Assembly (NCBI RefSeq): GCF_018274385.1
Contig: NZ_JAAFYZ010000032.1
Coordinates: 1-64,000 of the forward strand
Reading direction: 5' to 3'
Source: Catenulispora pinistramenti
GTDB lineage: Bacteria; Actinomycetota; Actinomycetes; Streptomycetales; Catenulisporaceae
Length of the DNA stretch: 64,000 bases
This document shows, in pieces, positions 35,849 to 44,084 of the stretch. The translations under genes were made by a program, and so were the position numbers. The first letter of the stretch is position 1. The number at the start of each line of letters is the position of its first letter. Below the pieces are notes generated by a model, which was given only the letters and a program-made list of their open reading frames with translations, had not been told where the DNA came from and did no database searches.

Positions 35849-35871
35849 AGCCCGGCCGCCTCGGCCGGGCT
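35849..35871 (+). terminator. Hairpin terminator after Rrf2 gene
   Basis: AGCCCGGCCG-CCT-CGGCCGGGCT forms a perfect 10-bp stem with a 3-base loop, followed by TTCGCG. A second small palindrome CTTTCGCGAAAG overlaps its 3' end. It separates the Rrf2 gene from the MFS gene. Confidence 0.8.
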
Positions 35872-35891
35872 TTCGCGAAAGGTGATTCGGG

Positions 35892-37220
35892 ATGCCTAAT
35901 GTCTCGATACGAAGCGTCTCGATACAACGTGGAGGACGTGGAGGACGTGGAGGACGTGAAGGACGTGAAGCCAGCCGTGAGGACAGTCGAGACGGGCACC
36001 AGCCCCGCACCGCGGGCAACGGCCTGGGCCGCACCCTCGTCCTAGCCCTGGGCACCTTCGCCGTCGGCACCGACGCCTTCGTCCTGGCCGGCTTCCTCCC
36101 CGACGTCGCCGCGTCCCTGCACACCTCCACCGCGAGCGCCGGCCAGGCCATCACCGTCTTCGCCGCCGCCTACGCCATCGCCTCCCCGGTGGTGGCCACC
36201 CTCACCGCACGCTTCCCCCGCCGCGTCCTGCTGGTCGCCGCCCTCGCCGTCCTGGCCCTGGCCAACGCCGCCTGCGCGCTGGCCCCGAACCTGCCGTTCC
36301 TGCTCGCCGCGCGGGTCCTGGCCGCGGCGGGCGCCGCCGGGTACACCCCGACCGCCGGCGCGGTCTCGGCCGCGCTGGTCCGCCCGGAGCTGCGCGGCCG
36401 CGCGCTGTCGGTCGTGGTCGGCGGGCTGACCGTGGCGACCGCGCTCGGCGTGCCGCTCGGCGACGCGGTGGGCTCGGTCATGGGCTGGCGGGCGGCGCTC
36501 GGGCTGGTCGCCGGGCTCTGTCTGGTCACCGCGATCGCCGCCGGCTTCCTGATGCCGACGCTGCCGGGCTCGGCCCCGGTCCCGCTCTCGGCACGCCTGG
36601 CCGCCCTGCGCCGCCCCGGCGTGGCGACCGTGCTGCCGCTGACCGTCCTCGGCATGGGCGCCGCGTACATCGTCTACGCCTACGCGATCCCGGCCCTGCG
36701 CACGCTCGGCATCGGCGGCAGCGGCACGGCCTGGATCCTGGCCGCGTACGGGGCCGGCGCCATCGTCGGCAACCTGGTCGCCGGGATCGCCGCCGACCGG
36801 CTGGGCCCGATCCGCGTCCTGACGGCCGGCTACGCGCTCATGGCCGCGAGCATGGCAGCCTTCGCACTCCTCGCCGCCTCCGGCGTGCACGCCCCGGCCC
36901 TGGTCGCGCTGCTCGCGATCGCCTGGGGTGCGGCGACCTGGTGTCAGACCCCGCCGCAGCAGCACCGCCTGTTCACGGCCGCGCCCACCGAAGCGCCGCT
37001 GCTGATGGCGCTCAACGCCTCGGCGATCTACGTCGGCATCGGGCTCGGCACCGCCACCGGCGGCCTGCTGGAGTCCTCCGGGACGGCGCGGATGTTCACG
37101 GTCGCCACGGTGGTCGCCGGCCTGGCCGTCGCCTGGCTCGCCACGACCGCGCGCATGGCCGAGCGCACAACCGAGCGCATGACCGAGCAACACGCAAGGG
37201 TGACTGAGCAAGCTCGCTGA
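35892..37220 (+). CDS. MFS transporter, DHA1-type drug exporter
   Basis: A 442-residue 12-helix major facilitator. The membrane domain begins near residue 49 (TLVLALGTFAVGTDAFVLAGFLPDVAASL); the segment ARFPRRVLLVAALAVLALANAACALAPN is motif A-like, and AARVLAAAGAAGYTPTAGA is typical of the CmlR/arabinose-efflux group. Likely exports drugs or sugars by proton antiport. The first 40 residues are encoded by short repeats (Arg-Gly-Gly), so the true start may differ; ATG 35892 is the only ATG before TM1. The last residues (TTERMTEQ) are also repetitive. Probably regulated by the upstream Rrf2 protein. Confidence 0.88.
   Translation: MPNVSIRSVSIQRGGRGGRGGREGREASREDSRDGHQPRTAGNGLGRTLVLALGTFAVGTDAFVLAGFLPDVAASLHTSTASAGQAITVFAAAYAIASPVVATLTARFPRRVLLVAALAVLALANAACALAPNLPFLLAARVLAAAGAAGYTPTAGAVSAALVRPELRGRALSVVVGGLTVATALGVPLGDAVGSVMGWRAALGLVAGLCLVTAIAAGFLMPTLPGSAPVPLSARLAALRRPGVATVLPLTVLGMGAAYIVYAYAIPALRTLGIGGSGTAWILAAYGAGAIVGNLVAGIAADRLGPIRVLTAGYALMAASMAAFALLAASGVHAPALVALLAIAWGAATWCQTPPQQHRLFTAAPTEAPLLMALNASAIYVGIGLGTATGGLLESSGTARMFTVATVVAGLAVAWLATTARMAERTTERMTEQHARVTEQAR
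35901..35970 (+). repeat. 15-bp and 9-bp tandem repeats in the MFS 5' end
   Basis: GTCTCGATAC occurs at 35901 and 35916, followed by GTGGAGGAC at 35929, 35938 and 35947 and GTGAAGGAC at 35956, then a partial unit. The 9-bp units read Arg-Gly-Gly in the MFS frame and Val-Glu-Asp in another. Confidence 0.85.
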
Positions 37221-37266
37221 TGGGAACCTCGGCCCGGCCGCGCCACCTCTGGTTTACCCTCACGGG

Positions 37267-38883
37267 GTGACCGGCCGACCCCACCTGCTCCGAACCGCCG
37301 CGACGATCGGCGTGTGCGCCGCGATCCTCACCATGTCCGCGTGCGGCGGCAGCACCAGGGCGAAGATCGGCGCGGAAACCACCGCGCTGCCCGCCGCCGG
37401 CGTCAGCCTTTCCGCCTCGGCGACCCCGTCCCCCGCCGACCAGGCCGCACTCCAACGCGTCGTCCCGGCGCCGACCACCGCCACCGCGGCCACCGGCACC
37501 TTCACGCTGACCAGCGCCGCCACCATCCACGCCGATCCCGGCGCCGAACCCGTGGCCACCGAGCTCGCCGCCTACCTCAAGCAACAGACCGGCCTGGCCC
37601 TGCCAACGACCGCGAACACCGACGCAGGCATCCGACTCCTCCTGCGACCCACCGGCGGCGACCCGGCCCTCGGCGCCGAGGGCTACACCCTGACCACCAC
37701 CCCGACCTCCGTCACCCTCACCGCCGCCACCGACGCGGGCCTTTTCCACGGCGTGCAGACCGTCCGCCAACTCCTGATCGGCGACAAGCTCCAGGCCGGC
37801 ACGATCACCGACCACCCCCGCTTCGCCTACCGAGGCGTCATGCTCGACGTCGCGCGCCATTTCTTCAGCGTGGCCGACGTGAAGGCCTACATCGACGCCG
37901 CCGCCCTGTACAAGGTCAACGAGTTCCACCTGCACCTCAGCGACGACCAGGGCTGGCGCCTCACCGTCCCGGGCTGGCCGAAGCTGGCCGCGGTCGGCGG
38001 CTCCACGCAGGTCGGCGGCGGGCACGGCGGCTACTACACGGCTGCCGACCTGAAGGAGATCGTCGACTACGCCGCCTCCCGCTCCATGACCGTGATCCCC
38101 GAGATCGACATGCCGGGGCACGTCGGCGCGGCCGTGTATGCCTACCCCACGCTGGCCTGCGACGGCCGCCGCCACGGCCCGGTGACGTCGGTCTCCCCCG
38201 GTTACGACGCCCTGTGCCCGTCGAGCGAATCAACATACAGATTTGTCGATTCAGCGATGAAAGCGGCGGCCGACGCCACCCCCGGCTCGCCTTACCTGCA
38301 CCTGGGCGGCGATGAAGCCCAAGCCCTGAACCTGACGCGGTACAACGCCTTCGTCCAGCGCGCCCAGAACCTGGTCGCCGCACACGACCGCACGCCGATC
38401 GCCTGGGCCGAGGCCGGCACCGCGCCGCTGCTGCCGCAAACGATCCTCGAGTACTGGAACACCGGGCAGCCGCAGCCCTCCGTCCTCCAAGCCGCCGCCA
38501 AGGGCACCAAGCTGATCATGGCCCCGGGCGACCACGCCTACCTCGACCAGCAGCCGGTCGCCGACTTCCGCCTCGGCCTGCACTGGGCCGGCTACGTCCC
38601 GGTCTCCAAGGCCTACGACTGGGACCCGGTGACCGTGCTGCCGGGCGTGTCCCCGTCCTCGGTCCTCGGTGTGGAGGCACCCTTGTGGACCGAGACGGTC
38701 AAGAGCCTGGCCGACGCCGAGACGCTGGCCTTCCCCCGGCTGCCGGCCATCGCCGAGATCGGCTGGTCCGCGCCGAACACCCACGACTGGCCGGGATTCT
38801 CGCACCGGCTGGCCGATCAGGCGCCGCTGTGGGACAAGCTGGGGATCGCCTACTACAAGTCGCCGGAAGTCCCCTGGGGCTGA
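37267..38883 (+). CDS. GH20 beta-N-acetylhexosaminidase, predicted lipoprotein
   Basis: A 538-residue exported glycoside hydrolase. The signal peptide ends in LTMSAC, a lipobox with the acylated Cys at about residue 25. A GH20b domain covers about 70-185 and the catalytic barrel starts at PRFAYRGVMLDVARHF. The Asp349-Glu350 pair in LHLGGDEA is the substrate-assisted catalytic dyad. NEFHLHLSDDQGWRL and WAEAG are further hallmarks. It removes terminal GlcNAc/GalNAc from chitin oligosaccharides or muropeptides at the cell surface. GTG start 37267. Stands alone. Confidence 0.95.
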   Translation: MTGRPHLLRTAATIGVCAAILTMSACGGSTRAKIGAETTALPAAGVSLSASATPSPADQAALQRVVPAPTTATAATGTFTLTSAATIHADPGAEPVATELAAYLKQQTGLALPTTANTDAGIRLLLRPTGGDPALGAEGYTLTTTPTSVTLTAATDAGLFHGVQTVRQLLIGDKLQAGTITDHPRFAYRGVMLDVARHFFSVADVKAYIDAAALYKVNEFHLHLSDDQGWRLTVPGWPKLAAVGGSTQVGGGHGGYYTAADLKEIVDYAASRSMTVIPEIDMPGHVGAAVYAYPTLACDGRRHGPVTSVSPGYDALCPSSESTYRFVDSAMKAAADATPGSPYLHLGGDEAQALNLTRYNAFVQRAQNLVAAHDRTPIAWAEAGTAPLLPQTILEYWNTGQPQPSVLQAAAKGTKLIMAPGDHAYLDQQPVADFRLGLHWAGYVPVSKAYDWDPVTVLPGVSPSSVLGVEAPLWTETVKSLADAETLAFPRLPAIAEIGWSAPNTHDWPGFSHRLADQAPLWDKLGIAYYKSPEVPWG

Positions 38884-39048
38884 TCGCCTGACCCGGCGAG
38901 ACGGCCCTGCGGCCCCGCGGCACGGCCCTGCGAGACGGCCCAGTTAAGACTTCGCAGAGCCCGCCAGGCGACTACAGCACCCCGCGCAGATGCGCTACGC
39001 AAACCTTCCGATGCAGTACTCGAACATACTCCGGTAATCCTGGTCACC

Positions 39049-42009
39049 ATGATCTGGAAGGTAGCCGTCCGCATCGCCCGGCGAGAGGCCCTGCGCCACA
39101 AGGGCCGCTCGGCGCTGGTCGCGGCGATGCTAGCGCTGCCGGTGGCCGGGGCGAGCGCGGCCGACACGCTTTACCACACCACCAAGCTGACCACCGTCGA
39201 GCAGTTGCAGCGCGACCTCGGGCACGCCGACGCGCTGGTGTCCTACGTCGCCCCGACCCCGATCGAGCAGCTGCCGGACGGCACCGTGCCCGGTTCGGCG
39301 CAGGCCGGCGGGATGCTCAGCGGTGCGCTGCAAGGGGTGCAGGTGGCCTCGCCGGTCGACTCCGGCGTGCTGCCCTCGGGATCGCGCGTGGTGCCGTTGC
39401 CGAACCAGCAGGAACTGCGCGTCGAGGCACCGCAGGGGGCTGATTCGGTCCCGGTCGTCGAGCGCGATCTCGGGGACCCGTTGCTGTCCGGGCTCTACGT
39501 CCCCAAGGCCGGCCGGGCCCCGCGCGCCGCGGGCGAGGTGACGCTGTCCACCTCGCTGCTCTCCTCCCTCGACAAGCACATCGGCGACCAGCTGACCGCC
39601 GAGTTCCTCACCCCCGGCCAGGTCCCCGACAAGAACGGGCAGCTGCCCAAACACCAGCTCACCATCGTCGGCGAGGACGACGACCCCGCGCATCTGGACG
39701 CCGACGAGGTCATCGCCTACCCCGGCACGCTCCCGGCCGTACCGGACGACGCCGGTCCGACGCAGTGGCTCGCGCAGATACCCGGCGGCCTGAACTGGGC
39801 CCAGGTACAGAAGCTGAACCAGGGCGGGTACTCCGCCGAGTCACGCCTGGTCGTCGAGAACCCGCCGCCGGACTCCGCGGTGCCGCTGATGCAGCACTAC
39901 CACGCGGCCTCGGTCGGCAGCAGCCGGCTGACCCAGGCGCTGCTCGCGGTCGGCGCTGTCGGCATCGTCATGGCGCTGCTGGAAGTGGTGCTGCTGGCCG
40001 GACCGGCGTTCGCGGTCGGAGCCCGCAAACGGCGCCGCGACTTCGGGCTGATGGGCGCCGCCGGGGCCGACCACCGGATGGTGCGCGCCGTGGTGCTGGC
40101 CGACGGGCTGGTGCTGGGCGCGGTCGGCGGTGTGGTCGGGGCGCTGGCCGGGATCGGGCTGGGGCGGCTGGCGCTGCCGGAGGCCGTGGACTTCACGCAC
40201 CGCGAACCCGGGGCGTTCCGGATCGCGCCGGGCGACCTCGCGGGCGCGGCCCTGATCGGGGTCGTCACCGGACTGATCGCCGCCCTGATCCCGGCCGTGA
40301 TCACCGGCCGGCAGCAGGTGCTGGAATCGCTGACCGGCGGCCGGCGCGGCGCCCGGGGCGTGCCGTGGAAGCTGGCCACGCTCGGCGCGGTGATCCTGGC
40401 CGCCGGGCTGGCCGCGACCGGATACGCGGTCTTCCGGCCCGGGATCCACACCGTGCCGCTGGTCGGCGGCATCGCGGTGTCCGAACTCGGGGTGGTGGCC
40501 TGCACCCCGCTGCTGGTCGCGCTGACCGGCAAGCTGGGCCGGCTGCTGCCGCTGACCGGCCGGATGGCGTTGCGCGACAGCGCGCGCAACCGGGGCCGCA
40601 CCGCGCCGGCGGTCGCGGCGATCCTGGCCGCCGTCGCCGGTTCCACGGCCGTGGCCACGCTGCTCACCACCAACGACGCCCAGGGCCGGGCGCAGTATCA
40701 CAGCACACTGCGACCGGGGCAGGTGGCGCTGATGTTCGGGGCCGCCGCCCAGCAGCAGGAAGAGCAGCAGTCCGGCGGAAGCCTGCGCTACAACGGCACC
40801 CCGACCGGCCCGGACCTCACCCCGGTGGACGCCGCCAAGGCGATCGCCGCGATCAGCGCCGTGCTGCCGGTGCGCTCGGCCGCCGTGATCCCGACCCAGG
40901 ACTACAACGGCTTCGTGCCGGTCAGCATCGTCGTCAAACGCACCCCGGCCAACGACTGCCCGTTCTTCAACGGCAACGGCGGCGCCGTGGTGCTCCCGCC
41001 GGGCCAGGGCGGCGAGTCGATGATCCAGTCCGATCCGCGCTGCCAGGCCGCCTTCGGGGGCGGCCAGGTGGTGCCCGGGGACGCCGCCACGCTGCGCGCG
41101 CTCACCGGCACGGTCGACCCGCAGGCCGAGAAGATCCTCGCGGCCGGCGGCATGGTGGTCTTCAGCCCCTTCGACCTCACCGGGACAGCTCCCGCCGGCG
41201 GCGCCCCGAGGGCGACCATCGCGCTCCAGCGCGACTGCCCGCCGGCCGGCCTGGACCTGCCGGACGACCTGCGCAGCCAGTTCGCGCCGTATTGCGCCGG
41301 CCCGCCGCCGGCCGATCTGACCCTGCCGGCCGCGGTGGCCAGGACGAAGGACGGCAGCGCGGTCAACGGCGTCCGGGCCCTGATCCCCCAGTCCGCGGCC
41401 GACAAGTACCGGGTGAAGTACGTGCCGTCGATGGTCCTCTTCGACACGACCCGGATGCCCACCAAGGCCGAGCAGGAGCGCGCGAACGCCGCCGCCGAGT
41501 CCCTGGGCACCACCGCGCTGCTGGACGTCGAGCGCGGCTACCAGGGCGGAAACGACACCACGATGCTGGCCCTGGCCGCCGTCGCGGCGTTCGTGACGCT
41601 CGGCGCCGCGGCCATCTCCACCGGGCTGGCCATCACCGACGGCCAGGCCGATCTGGAGACCCTGGCCGCGGTCGGCGCGCGGCCGCGCATGCGCCGCGCG
41701 CTGGCCGGATCGCAGGCCACGATCACGGCCGTGCTGGGCACCGTACTGGGCTCGGCGACCGGTCTGGTGCCGGCGGTCGCGATCGTCGAGGCCCGGTCGC
41801 ACAGCTTCGTGCAGTCGGCGTTGCAGGGGCGCTCCGGGCACGGTCTTCGAGGTCTGATCGGCGGGGGCCCGACGGTCCACGCGCAGAGCTATCTGACGAT
41901 CCCGTGGACGTTCTTGATCGGCACGATCGTGATCGTTCCGATGCTCGCCGGGATCGCAGCGGCCCTGGTCACACGCTCGAAGATAGAGATTCGGCGACGA
42001 CGGGGATAA
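39049..42009 (+). CDS. FtsX-like ABC transporter permease
   Basis: A 986-residue permease of the FtsX/MacB type. TM1 lies near residues 22-40, a large extracytoplasmic domain follows, then three helices from about 300 to 430 (VGIVMALLEVVLLAGPAFAVGARKRRRDFGLMGAAGA), more helices to about 540, a second extracytoplasmic domain, and a final FtsX core at about 840-980 (ISTGLAITDGQADLETLAAVGARPRMRRALAGSQA). The duplicated FtsX core is usual for actinobacterial lipoprotein- or peptide-export systems. Its ATPase is normally encoded next door, but here none is adjacent; the gene at 33717-34478 is a candidate. Confidence 0.92.
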   Translation: MIWKVAVRIARREALRHKGRSALVAAMLALPVAGASAADTLYHTTKLTTVEQLQRDLGHADALVSYVAPTPIEQLPDGTVPGSAQAGGMLSGALQGVQVASPVDSGVLPSGSRVVPLPNQQELRVEAPQGADSVPVVERDLGDPLLSGLYVPKAGRAPRAAGEVTLSTSLLSSLDKHIGDQLTAEFLTPGQVPDKNGQLPKHQLTIVGEDDDPAHLDADEVIAYPGTLPAVPDDAGPTQWLAQIPGGLNWAQVQKLNQGGYSAESRLVVENPPPDSAVPLMQHYHAASVGSSRLTQALLAVGAVGIVMALLEVVLLAGPAFAVGARKRRRDFGLMGAAGADHRMVRAVVLADGLVLGAVGGVVGALAGIGLGRLALPEAVDFTHREPGAFRIAPGDLAGAALIGVVTGLIAALIPAVITGRQQVLESLTGGRRGARGVPWKLATLGAVILAAGLAATGYAVFRPGIHTVPLVGGIAVSELGVVACTPLLVALTGKLGRLLPLTGRMALRDSARNRGRTAPAVAAILAAVAGSTAVATLLTTNDAQGRAQYHSTLRPGQVALMFGAAAQQQEEQQSGGSLRYNGTPTGPDLTPVDAAKAIAAISAVLPVRSAAVIPTQDYNGFVPVSIVVKRTPANDCPFFNGNGGAVVLPPGQGGESMIQSDPRCQAAFGGGQVVPGDAATLRALTGTVDPQAEKILAAGGMVVFSPFDLTGTAPAGGAPRATIALQRDCPPAGLDLPDDLRSQFAPYCAGPPPADLTLPAAVARTKDGSAVNGVRALIPQSAADKYRVKYVPSMVLFDTTRMPTKAEQERANAAAESLGTTALLDVERGYQGGNDTTMLALAAVAAFVTLGAAAISTGLAITDGQADLETLAAVGARPRMRRALAGSQATITAVLGTVLGSATGLVPAVAIVEARSHSFVQSALQGRSGHGLRGLIGGGPTVHAQSYLTIPWTFLIGTIVIVPMLAGIAAALVTRSKIEIRRRRG

Positions 42010-42040
42010 GGCGAGCCCGGCGCGGGCAATTGGAGAGCGG

Positions 42041-42075
42041 CCGGATGGCGCGCGCCTGGCGGGCGCGCCATCCGG
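42041..42075. terminator. Hairpin terminator after the FtsX permease gene
   Basis: CCGGATGGCGCGC (42041-42053) pairs perfectly with 42063-42075 across a 9-base loop, 32 bp after the permease stop. Confidence 0.8.
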
Positions 42076-42149
42076 TTCGGGTACGGGGAGCTTTCAGGGG
42101 TGTGCTGAGGGTGATCGGCGGGGCTGCTCGGCGACCGTTCCCGGCGGCC

Positions 42150-42207
42150 GTTACCGGTCGCGGCCGTTACCGGTCGCGGTCGCTACCGGTCGCGGTCGCT
42201 ACCGGCC
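42150..42207. repeat. 16-bp tandem repeat, 3.6 copies
   Basis: Units GTTACCGGTCGCGGCC, GTTACCGGTCGCGGTC, GCTACCGGTCGCGGTC and a partial GCTACCGGCC are contiguous. Each contains the palindrome ACCGGT. The array sits between the convergent permease and acyl-CoA synthetase genes, 15 bp from the latter's stop. Confidence 0.9.
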
Positions 42208-42221
42208 GTGACTGCCACCGG

Positions 42222-43934
42222 TCACGCTCCGGCAAGCGACGGCGGCAGATCGCGCACCACGACCTTGCCGGTGGCGTTGCGCGGCAGGGCGTCGACGAAC
42301 ACGACGTCGCGCGGCACCGCGTTGCCCGGCAGGTACCGGGCCACGACGCCACGCACCTGGGGCGCGGTCATCTCGGCGCCGGGGCGGACCACGACATAGG
42401 CGGCGAACCGCTGGCCCTGGTCGGCGTCGGGCACGCCGACCACCGCCGCTTCCCGGATGTCCTGCACCGAGGCCAGCAGGTCCTCCACATCGCGCGGGAA
42501 CAGCTGCTCACCGGCGCACACGATCATGTCGGCGTCGCGGCCGTGGACGAACAGCCGCCCGGAGGAGTCCAGATGGCCGCGGTCGTTGGTGGCCATGTAG
42601 CCGGCCCGGTGTTCCTTGGTCCCGCCGCTGGTGTAGCCCTCGAACAGCAGGTTGTTCCAGACGAAGATGCGGCCGGTGACGCCGCGCGGCACGACCTCGC
42701 CGCGGTCGTCCAGCACCTTCAGCCGGGAGTCCAGCGGCGGGCGGCCCGCGGTGTTCGGGGCGATGCGCAGATCCGCCGGCTCGGCGATGGCGGCCCAGGA
42801 GACCTCGGTGGAGCCGTAGAAGTTGTAGAGGACGTCGCCGAAGACGTCCATGAACGCCGTGACCAAAGGCGTCGGGATCGCCGAACCGGAGGTCGCCACG
42901 ATCCGCAGCGAGGAGGCGTCATAGGAGTCGCGCAGCTCCGGCGGCAGTTCCATGATCCGCTGGAGGATGACGGGGACGCCGAACACGACCGCGCATCGCT
43001 TCTCTTCAATGGCCTGGAGCGCGGCCTTGGGCTCGAAGCGGCGTTGCAGGACCAGGGTATTGCGAAGCGCCATGCTGATCTGCAGCCCGGCCAGCCCCCA
43101 CATGTGGAACAGCGGAGTGGCCACGAGCACTGATTCCCTTGCCCGCAACGGTATTCGGGAGATGAGCCCGGCCGCGGCGGACAGCCCCGGCGGGTTCGCG
43201 CGCTGGGCGCCCTTGGGCGCGCCGGTGGTGCCGGAGGTCAGGACGATGATCCGGCCCGGGCGCTGGGGCGGGCGGCGCTTGGCGGCCGAGGCGGCGGCGA
43301 TCACGTCGTCGACCGTGGCGGTGCCGGGGGCGCGCTGCGCGGAGTGGCTGAAGGACCGGCCGGCGCCCGGTCCGGCGCCCAAGCCGGCCCCCGATCCGGC
43401 GCCGTCCGGCCAGGCGACGAGGAACGGCACGCCGAGCCGGGCGGCGGCGACGTGATCGGCGAACTCGGCGTCGGCGATCACCACGGCCGGCTCGTGCGCG
43501 CGCAGCACCTCAGCGGTGGCGCGCACGGTCAGGCCGGTGTTGACCAGGACGACGTCCGCGCCGAGTTCGGCGGCGGCGACCACCGACTCCACGAACCACG
43601 CGTGGTTCCGGCACAGGACCGCCACCCGGCTGCCCGGGGCGGCTCCCAGCCGCTCCAGACCGTTGGCCAGCCGGACGGCGCGCTCGTGCAGCTCGCGGAA
43701 GGTCACCGAACGCTGCTCATCGATGACCGCGAGCCGCTGCGGCGAGCGGGCCACCGCGGCCCGGTAGCCGCCGGCGACGGTGGCTCCCCACCGGGCCAGG
43801 CTCAGCAGCTGGCGGACGTTGCGGTCCGGGCGTGCCGGGGAGGCCACCCCCGAGCGCGTCAGGATGCGCAGCACCCGCAGGCTACTGCCCTTCGGGCCGG
43901 TGATCTCGCTGGGCTCGGCACGGCTGACGGACAT
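42222..43934 (-). CDS. AMP-dependent acyl-CoA synthetase/ligase, copy 1
   Basis: A 570-residue ANL-superfamily enzyme. The P-loop motif A3 is TSGTTGAPKGA, the adenine site YGSTEVSW, the hinge region GR.FV.GRDADMIV, and the catalytic lysine sits in PRNATGKVV near the C-terminus. It activates a carboxylic (probably fatty) acid to its CoA thioester. An insertion around residue 195 is Gly/Ala-rich (GSGAGLGAGPGAG). ATG 43934 follows GGAGGG. Strongly similar to the next gene upstream (44085-45710), which is encoded in the same direction after a 150-bp gap. Confidence 0.93.
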   Translation of the reverse strand: MSVSRAEPSEITGPKGSSLRVLRILTRSGVASPARPDRNVRQLLSLARWGATVAGGYRAAVARSPQRLAVIDEQRSVTFRELHERAVRLANGLERLGAAPGSRVAVLCRNHAWFVESVVAAAELGADVVLVNTGLTVRATAEVLRAHEPAVVIADAEFADHVAAARLGVPFLVAWPDGAGSGAGLGAGPGAGRSFSHSAQRAPGTATVDDVIAAASAAKRRPPQRPGRIIVLTSGTTGAPKGAQRANPPGLSAAAGLISRIPLRARESVLVATPLFHMWGLAGLQISMALRNTLVLQRRFEPKAALQAIEEKRCAVVFGVPVILQRIMELPPELRDSYDASSLRIVATSGSAIPTPLVTAFMDVFGDVLYNFYGSTEVSWAAIAEPADLRIAPNTAGRPPLDSRLKVLDDRGEVVPRGVTGRIFVWNNLLFEGYTSGGTKEHRAGYMATNDRGHLDSSGRLFVHGRDADMIVCAGEQLFPRDVEDLLASVQDIREAAVVGVPDADQGQRFAAYVVVRPGAEMTAPQVRGVVARYLPGNAVPRDVVFVDALPRNATGKVVVRDLPPSLAGA

Positions 43935-44084
43935 GGTGGCGGGGCCCTCCTGTCGGGGTGACGGATGGCTGGGCGTTCGTGGGGTTCGCAGTTTTCCGGT
44001 TCCGTTCGGGAGTCGGCCGCTGACAAGATCGGCAGACGGTTATCCCGCAGACCGGGTTTCATTCACCGTTCAGTCCGCCACCGT

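Noticed and set aside
38895-38945. ACGGCCCTGCG repeats after the GH20 gene
   Set aside because: Three loose copies in GC-rich sequence; too short and irregular to call an array or terminator.
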